Below are positions 45,343 through 55,310 of a stretch of DNA of 64,000 nt, piece by piece. The position numbers and the translations under genes are program-made. The number at the start of each line of letters is the position of its first letter. Positions within the stretch are counted from its first letter, which is position 1. Origin of the DNA: Dyadobacter sp. NIV53 (GTDB lineage: Bacteria > Bacteroidota > Bacteroidia > Cytophagales > Spirosomataceae); the NCBI RefSeq assembly GCF_019711195.1, contig NZ_CP081299.1, positions 4,438,001 to 4,502,000 on the forward strand, in the 5' to 3' direction. The notes beneath the pieces were generated by a model. It was not told where the DNA came from. It worked only from the letters and a program-made list of their open reading frames with translations, and ran no database searches.

Positions 45343-45353
45343 GATTTCTATAA

Positions 45354-47240
45354 TTAATGAAAAGGATTACGGACAATTTTGGGGTTATTATCGATCACAA
45401 GCTGCTCAATGGACGAATAATAATTACCCATCTGGAAGAAACGCGGAGCCCTGAAACGTGGCGCAACCAATTTATCAAACACATATTTGCCGTTTGACTC
45501 ATGGCCCGGACGTACAACGCGATATGGGTATAATGCATAGATCATGGCATCCGGATTAGATGTATTTCCATTCCATACTTCATGTGCAATCCGCCAGCGT
45601 TTCAAATCCCACACTCGGTGGTCTTCGAAAGCAAGTTCTACCCGGCGTTCATTCTGCAGGCGCTGGATCGTAAGTGTTTTAAGGCTGCCTGCTCCAAAAC
45701 CTGCTCTTTCCCGTACTACATTTACATACTTTAATGCGTCCGCCGTTTTGGCCAGTTCTAGTGCTGCTTCACTCGCATTCAGGTAAATCTCTCCCAGACG
45801 GAACCGGACCCACCACATATCACTGCGAATTCCGCGTGTACTCGACATGGCTGTCTGATCCACATATTTTCTCAGATAAAAACCTGAATTGGTTACTTCC
45901 GTTTGTGAGCGCTGCGGACCGGAAGAACCGGTGAGTAATTTGCCGTCATCATAAGTAGAACCTAAAACATTGGATTCCACATTCTGGTAAGTGCCCGAAG
46001 TTGCATTCCAGACCTTCACACCTGCCTGTATCTGTACCGGTATTCCCCGAAATGAAGTTCCCGGATAAATGATCGTTCCGTACAAACGTGCATCTTTATT
46101 GGCAAAAATATCCTGCGGATTGGTGTAGTAGATATAGTCGGTATTGCCGGTATTTCTTGTTTTCAGCTCACCGGAAGTTCCGTCCAGATATTCGTAATCT
46201 TCCACCAGATTCAGCGAAGGCGTAATTGATGAAGATGAAAGATTGTCTTCTCTCACATTCCGCGCAACATTGTCATAAGTAAAACCATGTCTCTTGTCTT
46301 TGCTTACCAGGAAATCCTGGGCCAGGATCACTTCCGGATTGGCTGATTTCTTCGTAATAGCATCATAAAAGTTTTCCCCCAAATTCGGATTTGTTTTATA
46401 AAGCTGGTAAACGCCGCTGTTAATAATTTCCTCAGAAGCAGCGAGGGATTTTGCATAATAATCGGCAGCTCTTGAAGCCGGAATACCCACTTCACCTCCC
46501 GCAGTTGCAATAGGAGATGATAATCTGCTGTTGTATTTGGCGATAGATCCGGCGTATAACATCGCCCGGCTTTTGAGCGCCATAGCCGTATATTTATTTG
46601 CACGCGTATTGCTGACACCATTGCCAAGCTGATCTTTGATGGCATCCAGTTCAGATGCAATGAAGTCATACACTTCTTCTTCCTTGTTACGTGGCTGCTG
46701 AAGATAAGACGGATCGCCGTTATAATCATAAATAAGCTGCTTGGTCACCAATGGTACACCACCCATTCTTTTCGCCAGTTCAAAATAAACGAAAGCTCTT
46801 AAAAAGCGTAATTCAGCTGAAAACTGACTTTTTTCGGTTGCAGAAAGAGAAGTTCCGAATTTTTCTATGTTTTCGAGTGCAAGGTTTATATCCCTTACCA
46901 GGCCATAATCCCAATATCTCCAGCGCTCAAAACCATAAGCGACAATGTTATTTCTGGCATCGTCATTGTTGGACCACATGGCCTCGTCATAGGCTGCAAA
47001 ATCCTGCCAGCCTTCTTTGATTGGGGCCGTTGCAGTGGTTGTGGAACCATGGTTTAAGTCGACATGATAGGGCAGGCGGTCATAATAATTGGCCAGCAAT
47101 CCGGTGATCAGCTTGGAGTCGTTCCAGATCTGGTCTTCCAGGATAATGTTCTGAGGCTTTCTGTCAAGCCAGTCTTCGGCGCATCCGGACAATACCAGGA
47201 TGGTGAAGATTAAGATAATATGTTTTGATAATCGTGGCAT
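45354..47240 (-). CDS. SusD/RagB-family glycan-binding lipoprotein
   Basis: The protein has 628 residues, with lipobox VLSGC (Cys20) followed by AEDWLDRKPQNIILEDQIW, the standard SusD start. The helical TPR core and the C-terminal RVELAFEDHRVWDLKRW segment are classic for the family. It should bind arabinan oligosaccharides and close over the SusC barrel encoded 12 bp upstream. It is longer than most SusD proteins (about 500-600), which is within range. Confidence 0.93.
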   Translation of the reverse strand: MPRLSKHIILIFTILVLSGCAEDWLDRKPQNIILEDQIWNDSKLITGLLANYYDRLPYHVDLNHGSTTTATAPIKEGWQDFAAYDEAMWSNNDDARNNIVAYGFERWRYWDYGLVRDINLALENIEKFGTSLSATEKSQFSAELRFLRAFVYFELAKRMGGVPLVTKQLIYDYNGDPSYLQQPRNKEEEVYDFIASELDAIKDQLGNGVSNTRANKYTAMALKSRAMLYAGSIAKYNSRLSSPIATAGGEVGIPASRAADYYAKSLAASEEIINSGVYQLYKTNPNLGENFYDAITKKSANPEVILAQDFLVSKDKRHGFTYDNVARNVREDNLSSSSITPSLNLVEDYEYLDGTSGELKTRNTGNTDYIYYTNPQDIFANKDARLYGTIIYPGTSFRGIPVQIQAGVKVWNATSGTYQNVESNVLGSTYDDGKLLTGSSGPQRSQTEVTNSGFYLRKYVDQTAMSSTRGIRSDMWWVRFRLGEIYLNASEAALELAKTADALKYVNVVRERAGFGAGSLKTLTIQRLQNERRVELAFEDHRVWDLKRWRIAHEVWNGNTSNPDAMIYALYPYRVVRPGHESNGKYVFDKLVAPRFRAPRFFQMGNYYSSIEQLVIDNNPKIVRNPFH

Positions 47241-47252
47241 AGCTTATTAGAA

Positions 47253-50200
47253 TTAGAAAGTGATGTTAAAACCTGCATTAAACAGTCGCTGCTGCGGATA
47301 AACCAACGCACTGCCCGAAGAGATTTCAGGATCGATATTATACTTTTTCACATTGTCGATGGAGAACAGGTTACTAGCGTTGACGTAGATACGTAATCCG
47401 TTGCTGCCGATTTTTTTGAAGACTTTCTGGTCAAAATTATAGCCCAGTTCAAGGTTTCGCAGCCTGATATACCGTACGTTGGTAATCCAGAAATCACTTT
47501 TACGGAAATTGGCATGGCTGGAATTGTCTTTACGAATGGCAGGATAAGTTCCCGGGACCCATTCGCTTGTTGGATCGAAAGGATCTTCACGATGCCAGCG
47601 GTCTTCCAGTATATATTCTGGGGAAGTACCATTGTTCTGGTAAGGTATTTTCATTTCAAAATTGCGCTGCCAGCTTTGAAGAGATGCTCCTGCAAAATCA
47701 AAAAACAATGAAAAACCTTTATAAGAAACACTGCTGTTCAATGCAAAACTCAGATAGGGATTGGCTCCTTCTGCATAACCGATCGGGCGTTCATCAAGAT
47801 TGTTGATAATGCCGTCGTTGTTTACATCTTTGTAGATAAAGTCACCCGGTAATTGTGTCCTGTTTCCCTGTCCGTCATTGTTTACCGTGTGGCCTTCAAT
47901 TTCCTGCTGTGACTGAAACTGGCCAACTACCTGATAGCCCCAGTTGATATTTCCCCAGCGGTCTACAAATGAATCTCGGTATTCGTTATAGGAATTTCCA
48001 AAGCGCGGTTTATAAAAATCAAGGTCCCTGCGGCGGGAAAGCGTTGCATTCGCACTCACAGTATAATCAACTTGCCCGACCGAACTTTTGTAGGTCAATA
48101 CCCCTTCGAGCCCGCGATGCGTATCGCTGTTCAGGTTTTCGTTTGGTAAAGTATAACCTACTTCGGATGGTAAAAGGACATCATAACGGGCAGCCGGAAG
48201 ACCTTCTCTTTTGCGTTCAAAAATATCAAACTGGCCGTTTAATTTGCCTCCCAAAAGCCCAAAATCAATACCGAAGTTTGTAGAGATATTGGTGATCCAG
48301 GATAGGGTAGTAATAGGTAAACCTCTTGGCCTTACACCAATGTTATAGGTTCCGTTGAAAATAGCACTTCCCTGAAGAAAGTTGTAACCCGGTAAATAAC
48401 TGAACGGGGCAACAAGAAAGTTATCATCCGCAAGCCGGTCACTACCTGTACGTCCGTAAGAAGCACGGATTTTAAGGTTGCTGAATACTTTTTCGAGTTT
48501 CCCTTTAAAGAAATCTTCTTCCGAAATCCTCCAGCCACCAGAAAAACCAGGGAAAAATCCAAACCTTTTACCGGCTGCGTAAAGGAAAGATCCATCGTAG
48601 CGGCCTACACCTTCAATCAGATATTTCTGTTTGTAATTGTAATTAACACGGCCAATATATCCGGCTCTTGCTTCTGTACTCCATTCATCAATCAGCAAAT
48701 CCTGATTGGCAAATGACATGAGCGGAATGTAGTTGTTTGGCGGAACGGTATGAACAACCATGTAGGTATTGACATTATCCGATTGCTCATAAGCTGCAAC
48801 GGCTGAAATTTCATGATCGCCCAATGACTTATTGTAATTAAGCTGGAATTGTGCGAAGCGGTCAACAATATTACGTTTCCTGCGTTCACGCCATGGATTC
48901 TGGTTTCCACCTCCTGCTACTACATTGTAAGTATCTGTTGCTTCATCATACTTGTAAGCATTATAAGTATATTCGAAACCATCAAAATCGAAATTGTTAT
49001 AGCTGTATGAATAGGTTCCTTTCGCTTTCAGGCCAAAAGCAAAATCATATTCTGCGTAAAAATTGCCTTTAAAAACACGGTTAATCTCACTGATCGTACC
49101 CGTGATCTCCTTCTTGTAAGTAGCGGGATTTACGTTTACATTGTGGGTCTGGTTAATGTATTTGGGATTATCATTCGCATACGGGCGCTCGGTAGGCCAC
49201 ATTGTGAAAATACTCAGAAACGGGTTGAAATAATCGTCCAATCCAGGAACACCAGTCTGGAACCGGTCTTCTATACGTGCACTGATCTGTGCCCCGACTT
49301 TCAGCCTTTTGGTTACATTGGACTCAATGTTGGCCTGGATATTGGTACGTTTGAAATTATAATCCTTGATCAGCGCATCCTGGTTCAGATGGCCAACTGA
49401 CAGGAAATAATTGACCTTTTCGGTTCCGCCTGATACGTTGGCATTCGCATAATACTGAGGCACATTGGGCCGCATGACCATTTTATAATAATTGAAACTC
49501 TGATATCCCTTTTCTGTTCCCGCTTTCCATTTTGCCAGTTCTTCGGGTGTAATGGAAGGAGTACGTCCCTGGTTTACATCCGATTCAACCAGTCCGCGCA
49601 TGTGCTGATAAGCGTTCGCCGGTTTCGGATAACGTGTGAAATTCTGAAGACCATAATATCCTGAGATATTAATTCTTGCCGGGCCATCGCCTGCTTTTCC
49701 TCTTTTGGTAGTAACAAGCACCACGCCGTTGGCAGCCCTAAGACCATAAATAGCCGCAGAAGCATCTTTCAGAATAGAAATGCTTTCAATGTCATTCTGT
49801 CCAAGGTTATTAAAATTCGCTGCATCCGAAGGAACTCCGTCAATGACGTAAAGCGGTGTGCCCAGGTTTCGGATCTGGATGGTAGTGGAAGCACCGGGTC
49901 GCGCGTCTGCTTTACGGGCTGTAATTCCCTGAACCCGCCCAACCAGTGCATCAGAAGTACCTATAGCGGGCGTACGAACAAGGTCTTTTGCCTGCACATT
50001 ACTTACGGCACCTGTTACTGTTGCTGCCGACTGTGTACCATATCCCACAACCACAACCTCTGTCAGTTCCTCACTGCTGGGTACAAGTGTGATATTGAAA
50101 GCAGACTTATTACCAATGGCCGCATCCTGTGAAGTATACCCGATAAATGAAAAAGTCAGGGTTTCGGCTGCATCATTTACGGTTAAGGTAAAATTTCCGT

Positions 50201-50447
50201 CCGCACCTGTGGTCGTTCCCGTAGACGTTCCTTTTACAATTACACTTACTCCCGGTAAAGGTGTGTTTTTCTCATCAACAATTTTCCCGGTTAGTGTTTT
50301 GTCAATAGATGTAAGGTGCTTAATTACAGGCGTTTCGACGTTCGTGGAAGCCGCAATAATTTCCCCGGGCCAGAGCATCCCTGAAACAATCAGGGCACAA
50401 AGAGGTTTGTGAAGCCCCTGAAAGGAGTTTCGTCTAATTAGCGTCAT
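47253..50447 (-). CDS. SusC/RagA-family receptor of the arabinan locus
   Basis: The protein has 1064 residues. Signal peptide, then a carboxypeptidase-D-regulatory-like domain (TGKIVDEKNTPLPGVSVIVKG, about 53-130), plug with EVVVVGYGTQSAATVTGAVS and TPLYVIDGVPSDA, and a barrel ending in GFNITF. It is the first gene of the locus and should import arabino-oligosaccharides with TonB energy. No sigma/anti-sigma pair, hybrid two-component system or intact AraC gene is adjacent, so its regulator lies elsewhere. Confidence 0.95.
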   Translation of the reverse strand: MTLIRRNSFQGLHKPLCALIVSGMLWPGEIIAASTNVETPVIKHLTSIDKTLTGKIVDEKNTPLPGVSVIVKGTSTGTTTGADGNFTLTVNDAAETLTFSFIGYTSQDAAIGNKSAFNITLVPSSEELTEVVVVGYGTQSAATVTGAVSNVQAKDLVRTPAIGTSDALVGRVQGITARKADARPGASTTIQIRNLGTPLYVIDGVPSDAANFNNLGQNDIESISILKDASAAIYGLRAANGVVLVTTKRGKAGDGPARINISGYYGLQNFTRYPKPANAYQHMRGLVESDVNQGRTPSITPEELAKWKAGTEKGYQSFNYYKMVMRPNVPQYYANANVSGGTEKVNYFLSVGHLNQDALIKDYNFKRTNIQANIESNVTKRLKVGAQISARIEDRFQTGVPGLDDYFNPFLSIFTMWPTERPYANDNPKYINQTHNVNVNPATYKKEITGTISEINRVFKGNFYAEYDFAFGLKAKGTYSYSYNNFDFDGFEYTYNAYKYDEATDTYNVVAGGGNQNPWRERRKRNIVDRFAQFQLNYNKSLGDHEISAVAAYEQSDNVNTYMVVHTVPPNNYIPLMSFANQDLLIDEWSTEARAGYIGRVNYNYKQKYLIEGVGRYDGSFLYAAGKRFGFFPGFSGGWRISEEDFFKGKLEKVFSNLKIRASYGRTGSDRLADDNFLVAPFSYLPGYNFLQGSAIFNGTYNIGVRPRGLPITTLSWITNISTNFGIDFGLLGGKLNGQFDIFERKREGLPAARYDVLLPSEVGYTLPNENLNSDTHRGLEGVLTYKSSVGQVDYTVSANATLSRRRDLDFYKPRFGNSYNEYRDSFVDRWGNINWGYQVVGQFQSQQEIEGHTVNNDGQGNRTQLPGDFIYKDVNNDGIINNLDERPIGYAEGANPYLSFALNSSVSYKGFSLFFDFAGASLQSWQRNFEMKIPYQNNGTSPEYILEDRWHREDPFDPTSEWVPGTYPAIRKDNSSHANFRKSDFWITNVRYIRLRNLELGYNFDQKVFKKIGSNGLRIYVNASNLFSIDNVKKYNIDPEISSGSALVYPQQRLFNAGFNITF

Positions 50448-50589
50448 ATAATTTAGATTAAGTTAGATGTGAGTAATTATTTGTTTATTTAATTTTATTT
50501 ATTGTTGATATAGTTATATTTTAATTGACGAATGAGTATAGGCTGACAGCAACGGTTAATTGCTACCCGTTTTTTTAAGAATAAATTGA

Positions 50590-50629
50590 TTCAGGAAATC
50601 TGAGCACAGATTAGGTCAGATTTCCTGAA
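50590..50629. terminator. 14-bp perfect inverted repeat after the ThuA-type gene
   Basis: TTCAGGAAATCTGA (50590-50603) and TCAGATTTCCTGAA (50616-50629) pair perfectly around 12 bases. It lies 46 bp past the minus-strand stop at 50675 and upstream of the susC promoter region. There is no direct T-run, so termination is likely but not certain. Confidence 0.6.
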
Positions 50630-50674
50630 TAATGCGGTTTGAATTTATATTATCTGATTGTTTTCATAGGCCAT

Positions 50675-53600
50675 TTATTTAGATAAGACTGCCTGCTCTT
50701 TCACAACTTTCATTACCCCTGTCATCAGTCTCCAGTGGCCCGGGAAAGTACATACGAACGGATAATCACCAACTACATCAGGAACCACAAATCTCAGGCG
50801 GTAAGTCTGTCCGGGATTTACCAACGGCGTTGCAGCGATAATCTGCGGAATATTCGGAACGTAATTTTTCTCTGCACCATCTTTGGCAGTGATCATCTTG
50901 TCGGCTGCCGCACCGATGATTGGTGTTGTTTTTGGTTTTCCAACAACGATATTATGCTGCATGGCATCCGGATTTTCGAATACAATCTCTACTGTTTTCC
51001 CTGCAATAGCTGTAAATTCAGTTACGCTAAACTTCATTTCTTCGCGTATCGCTTTGATCTGGACGATTTGTACATTCGGGTCAGCCGGTGCTTCGTCTTT
51101 CATACCGTATGATTCTAAAAACGTATTAAACTTCGCACTCAGATCTTCCGGAATGTCATTTTTGACCGAAGCCAATAATGTTTTACTTGCATCGGACGCT
51201 GTTTCTTTACGTTTAGGATTCCATGATCCGAGAATGCCCTTCATTACCGCATTGCGTCCCTGTGGATCAAGTGATTGTGCAGTTTTGATCAGATTGACAA
51301 CATCATCCCCTTTTGCATAGGAAGTATAACCGCGTGTTGCGCGTTCCAAAGCAAAGTCAGACAAACGGTCCAGACGGCGCACTTCAAAAGTTTTGGTCAG
51401 CGTATTGTTCTTGTTGTCATCTTTTTCAGGGACTACATTATCCTGGTCAATAATCGCCGTAACATTTACTTTTCCGGCTTCATCAGATGTAAAATTGAAT
51501 ACACTTCTCCATGGGCCGTTGTTTCCTTCGGTCAGTTTGATGGTTTCACCAGGTGCAATTCCATTGGAAAGTTGTTTACTGATATAATTCGTATTCAGTG
51601 AACGGCTTCTGATACCGACCGTTACGACAGGCACCAGTTCTTTTGGGACCGCAACACTTCCCTGGTTGGTAATTTCAATCGTAACCCGGGCATTTTCACG
51701 TACATAAGGTGTAACCGGATCAATTGTAATATTAGTAATCGCCAATTCAGCGGAACCCTGAACAGTAACTTTACCCGCAGAATTATTGTCATGGTTCATT
51801 TTAGAATGATCCATACCTGCCATTGCTTTTGAATCCTGTTTTCCGGCTGAGGCTGAGGAGCCTGCTTTACCTGCTCTTTGTGCCAGATATTTATTGAGCA
51901 ACTTACCATTCTGGGCATTCAGGACAGCTGCAAAAGCATCCGGCATCCAACGGTCATCAGCTTGTGAGTAAGTATCGAGCAATGTCAGAACTGCCGTTTC
52001 TGTTTCCGTTGTATAAGGGATTTCTGAAAAAGCCAGAAGTGAATTCAAAACAACCAAAGGCTCTTTATCATGCAATGCATCCACAGCCAGCAGCGATTTT
52101 GCCGTGGCGTCAGTACGAGGCAAAACCTGAACTGCAGTTTTACGTACATCATTGGAGGGGTGTTTCAAAGCTTCGGTAACAACAGCCAAAACCTGCGGGT
52201 CTTCAATTGCATTAAGTCCTTTCAAAGTCCATAAAGCATGAATAGCAGCAGTATTTAACCCGATTTCATCAACCGATTTATCTTTAACCAATTCCAGTAA
52301 TTTAGGAACCATGTCCTTATTTCCTCTTTCAACAAGCAGTCTTTGTGCGTGGCTTCTCCATAACATATTGGTGTTTTTCAAAGTAGCAACCAGTTCATCA
52401 GGACGGTCTTTGCTCAACGTAACCGGTGTGTAAGCCGGTGCATTTTTCCAGCCAATACGGTATAAACGCCCGTGGGTAAAATCTCTTAAAGGCGTATCAT
52501 AAGCATTTCCTTTTCCATTTTCAGAACCTTTTGGAGTAGGGTTATGCTGGATAATATAACTGTACCAGTCGGCAACCCAAACGGCGCCGTCCGGTCCGAC
52601 TTCTGCAAAAACAGGAGCCACCCATTCGTCGGCGCCAGCCAGAAGGTTAAATCCTAGTACATCTTCAAAATCTGTACCTTTTTTAGCCATTACATTCTGG
52701 TGCAAAATGTGGCCCGTTGGTTCAGAAACAAAGGCAACGTTGTTCCAGTATTTTTTTGGATAAGCACGTGCTGTATAAAAATTATGACCTGCTGCCGCTG
52801 TAAAACCGCCGAATACATCCACCTGACGTACTTTTGAGGTAATTGGCTGCATATCTTTATGCGTATCAGTACTACGGCTGCCGTTATCCACTTTACTGTT
52901 TCCAAAATAACGGTTTGGAATGGCGCTGTACCAGCCATGTGAATTATTGGCAGTAGAACCAAAAAGATCACCAGCTTCATTGAAACCAAGCCCCCAGGTA
53001 TTATTGGAGGTTTTGGCTACGATCTCCATATCAGTTCCATCCGGTTTAAAACGGAAAAGAGCCTGTCCGAAATCCAGAGAATCTTTTTGAGCAAATTTTC
53101 CTTTAAATCCTGAATAGCCTACTGAACCATAGATCCAGTTATCAAATCCGTAATGTAAGTTGGAAGGGCCGGCGTGCGTATCACCCGTTCCGAATCCGCT
53201 GAACAGAATTTTCTTCACATCCGCTTTATCGTCACCATTGGTATCCTGCAAAAACAACATATGCGGTGCCTGGGAAACAATGATACCGCCATTAGCAAAA
53301 ACAAGCCCGGTCGGAATACTCAGGTCTTCTGAAAATTTCGTGAATTTGTCCGCTTTGCCATCTTTATTGGTATCCTCACAGATCAGGATATAATCACTTC
53401 CGCCTGTGTCTTTGCGTTCGTTGGGATAATCCTTCGTGATCAATACGAACAATCTTCCGCGTTCATCCCAGGTCATGGCGATCGGGTGCATCACATCCGG
53501 CTCGTGTGCAAAAACGTCCAGTGTAAAATCAACCGGGATCTGAATATGTTTTACTGATTCTTCGGGAGAAAGCGGTAATTGCTGTACCTGGGCACCAGGG

Positions 53601-54439
53601 CGCTGTTCGTAGTTTGGAAGAACCGCTGCACGATATTCAAATGGTTTCGGGTTCAGGCCAGCCAGTGCTTTTCTTGCATTGTCATTAACAGCCCAAAGAA
53701 TTCCTTTTTCCAATAAATCATGAAATCCCGGAACAGACCAGGTGCGTTCGTCATGTCCGTAAGCGGTATAAAAAACACGTCCTTTTCCGTGCGTACGAAC
53801 CCAGGTATATGGCTCATTGGCGCGTCCCGGTTTGTCTTTTTCCTGATCTGCCTGAACAATACGCTCCGTCAGAACAATATTGTCGGGCTGCAAAAGTGTG
53901 TGCAAATAAGTTTCATCTACCGTTTTAAATGGTTTTACACCGGCAATGGCTGGATGATCCGGTTTTGCCCATACTGGCTGAATAGTGTCCCAGGTATGGC
54001 GCCAGAACTGTCCGCCCATCAGTTTCACAACATCCGGGTTGTTACGGAAACAGTAAGAAGCGCAATGAACCGGGATAAAACCTTTGCCGCTGGCTACGAA
54101 ATCCAGTAACGATTTGGCTTGCTGCGGGGCAATCGAATCCCAGTTTGCAAAAAGCATCAGGGCGTCGTATTTGGCCAGTGTTTCAGGATTAAGATCTTCC
54201 AGATCATCGGTATAAGTGAAGTTGAAACCTTTTGGGCCCAAAGCCGCCATAATCTGAGGAACACGTTCTGCCGGTTTGTGATGGCCCACTTTGTCCCCCA
54301 TAAAAAGGATTTCAAGCCGCCGCGGCGCTGTAGCATCTTTTGCAGATACACTTTTTACAGATGCATTCTGAGAAGACGGTTGTGAGGCACATCCCAGCAG
54401 GACAATACCAAAAAGAAAGGATAATGCTTTAGTTTTCAT
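50675..54439 (-). CDS. Lipoprotein fusing ThuA, dehydrogenase-type propeller, HEAT-like, CARDB and azurin-like domains
   Basis: The protein has 1254 residues. The signal peptide ends in the lipobox LLGC (Cys17). In order: ThuA-like fold (about 45-255; LEILFMGDKVGHHKPAERVP), a PVC-type membrane-bound dehydrogenase propeller (about 300-660; MTWDERGRLFVLI, DTHAGPSNLHYGFDNWIYG), HEAT-like helices (about 690-860), a CARDB domain (about 920-1045; VRENARVTIEITNQGSVAVP), and a cupredoxin at the end. Its copper ligands match azurin: His1162 in AMQHN, Cys1230 and His1235 in CTFPGHW, Met1239. No CxxCH haem motif is present, although many relatives have one. It probably oxidises a sugar-like substrate on the outer surface or in the periplasm and passes electrons to copper. 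The substrate is unknown. Confidence 0.85.
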   Translation of the reverse strand: MKTKALSFLFGIVLLGCASQPSSQNASVKSVSAKDATAPRRLEILFMGDKVGHHKPAERVPQIMAALGPKGFNFTYTDDLEDLNPETLAKYDALMLFANWDSIAPQQAKSLLDFVASGKGFIPVHCASYCFRNNPDVVKLMGGQFWRHTWDTIQPVWAKPDHPAIAGVKPFKTVDETYLHTLLQPDNIVLTERIVQADQEKDKPGRANEPYTWVRTHGKGRVFYTAYGHDERTWSVPGFHDLLEKGILWAVNDNARKALAGLNPKPFEYRAAVLPNYEQRPGAQVQQLPLSPEESVKHIQIPVDFTLDVFAHEPDVMHPIAMTWDERGRLFVLITKDYPNERKDTGGSDYILICEDTNKDGKADKFTKFSEDLSIPTGLVFANGGIIVSQAPHMLFLQDTNGDDKADVKKILFSGFGTGDTHAGPSNLHYGFDNWIYGSVGYSGFKGKFAQKDSLDFGQALFRFKPDGTDMEIVAKTSNNTWGLGFNEAGDLFGSTANNSHGWYSAIPNRYFGNSKVDNGSRSTDTHKDMQPITSKVRQVDVFGGFTAAAGHNFYTARAYPKKYWNNVAFVSEPTGHILHQNVMAKKGTDFEDVLGFNLLAGADEWVAPVFAEVGPDGAVWVADWYSYIIQHNPTPKGSENGKGNAYDTPLRDFTHGRLYRIGWKNAPAYTPVTLSKDRPDELVATLKNTNMLWRSHAQRLLVERGNKDMVPKLLELVKDKSVDEIGLNTAAIHALWTLKGLNAIEDPQVLAVVTEALKHPSNDVRKTAVQVLPRTDATAKSLLAVDALHDKEPLVVLNSLLAFSEIPYTTETETAVLTLLDTYSQADDRWMPDAFAAVLNAQNGKLLNKYLAQRAGKAGSSASAGKQDSKAMAGMDHSKMNHDNNSAGKVTVQGSAELAITNITIDPVTPYVRENARVTIEITNQGSVAVPKELVPVVTVGIRSRSLNTNYISKQLSNGIAPGETIKLTEGNNGPWRSVFNFTSDEAGKVNVTAIIDQDNVVPEKDDNKNNTLTKTFEVRRLDRLSDFALERATRGYTSYAKGDDVVNLIKTAQSLDPQGRNAVMKGILGSWNPKRKETASDASKTLLASVKNDIPEDLSAKFNTFLESYGMKDEAPADPNVQIVQIKAIREEMKFSVTEFTAIAGKTVEIVFENPDAMQHNIVVGKPKTTPIIGAAADKMITAKDGAEKNYVPNIPQIIAATPLVNPGQTYRLRFVVPDVVGDYPFVCTFPGHWRLMTGVMKVVKEQAVLSK

Positions 54440-54463
54440 TTAGGAATTTTGTATTGTAAAATC

Positions 54464-54940
54464 TTAGTTTTCCCAGGAAGAAATATCCTGAAAATCAAAT
54501 AAATAATTGTCTTTGTACTCTATTTCAAAATCATTGAGCATTTTAAGATATTCCTGCTTAAATGTATGAATTTGATGGTGCTTTTCCTGATTGCTTATAT
54601 ACTTAATTACTGCGTCTACGTGCGATCGATTAAATGAAAACGCTCCGTACCCCTTCTGCCAGTTGAACACTTGTGTTTTATATTTTTCTTTTAAAAATCT
54701 GTTGGATGATGTTTTGATTTCTTCCACCAAATCTGGTAAAGCTGTCGTCGGATTATACCCGATAAAAATGTGAATGTGATCCGGCATTCCGTTTATTGCC
54801 AAAGGTTTGGATTTGTTGGTCAGGATAATTCCCCCGATGTATGCGTATAGTTCATCCTTCCATGATTTACTTATTAAGCTTTCTCTGCCTTGTACAGAAA
54901 ATACGAGTTGAATGTATAGTTGTGTGTAGGTATTTGCCAT
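54464..54940 (-). CDS. IS200/IS605-like Y1 (HUH) transposase, REP-associated type
   Basis: The protein has 158 residues, typical for the Y1 transposase family. The HUH metal motif is His55-Ile-His57 in GMPDHIHIFIG, and the catalytic tyrosine is Tyr114 in VIKYISNQEKHH. It acts as a single-strand DNA endonuclease that recognises small hairpins. About 100 bp upstream of its start lie four small palindromes in nested inverted pairs (55036-55222), as expected for a REP-associated transposase. It is intact. There is no companion tnpB. Confidence 0.88.
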   Translation of the reverse strand: MANTYTQLYIQLVFSVQGRESLISKSWKDELYAYIGGIILTNKSKPLAINGMPDHIHIFIGYNPTTALPDLVEEIKTSSNRFLKEKYKTQVFNWQKGYGAFSFNRSHVDAVIKYISNQEKHHQIHTFKQEYLKMLNDFEIEYKDNYLFDFQDISSWEN

Positions 54941-55035
54941 TGATGATGAAGTAGTTTGATTTCATTTTTTATTGGGTTTTTGTTGAGTGTATTAAGTTTT
55001 TAAAATTCGTTTGAATGCGTTAGCAATCGTTTTTT

Positions 55036-55222
55036 ATTGCGGTGCGCTGCACCTTGAAAAATGTCACGGCAATTCCAATTCTACAAATAGCTCGGTGCTC
55101 TGCACCTGTCAATTTCAGATATGTTTTAGCTAGCAGGTGCAGAGCACCGGGCTACTTGCGGTCCGCCGCGCGGTAGAAAGAAAGATGAAAAAGACGTACG
55201 GGAAGGTGCAGCGCACCGCAAT
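55036..55222. repeat. Nested REP-like palindromes beside the Y1 transposase
   Basis: Outer pair: ATTGCGGTGCGCTGCACCTT at 55036-55055 is the exact inverse of 55203-55222. Inner pair: AGCTCGGTGCTCTGCACCTG at 55089-55108 matches the inverse of 55134-55153 with one change. Each arm is itself a small hairpin, GGTGC-NNN-GCACC, so there are four hairpins in two inverted pairs, a BIME-like layout. CTACAAATAG directly before the inner left arm resembles a conserved guide word in Bacteroidota repeats of this kind. Confidence 0.85.
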
Positions 55223-55310
55223 AATAATCCGATTCAAACGCCTTTTTCAATTCACGCTGAACTCTAAAATGTCATTGTTCACGTAAATGTTGATTTTGCT
55301 CTAACCCAGA

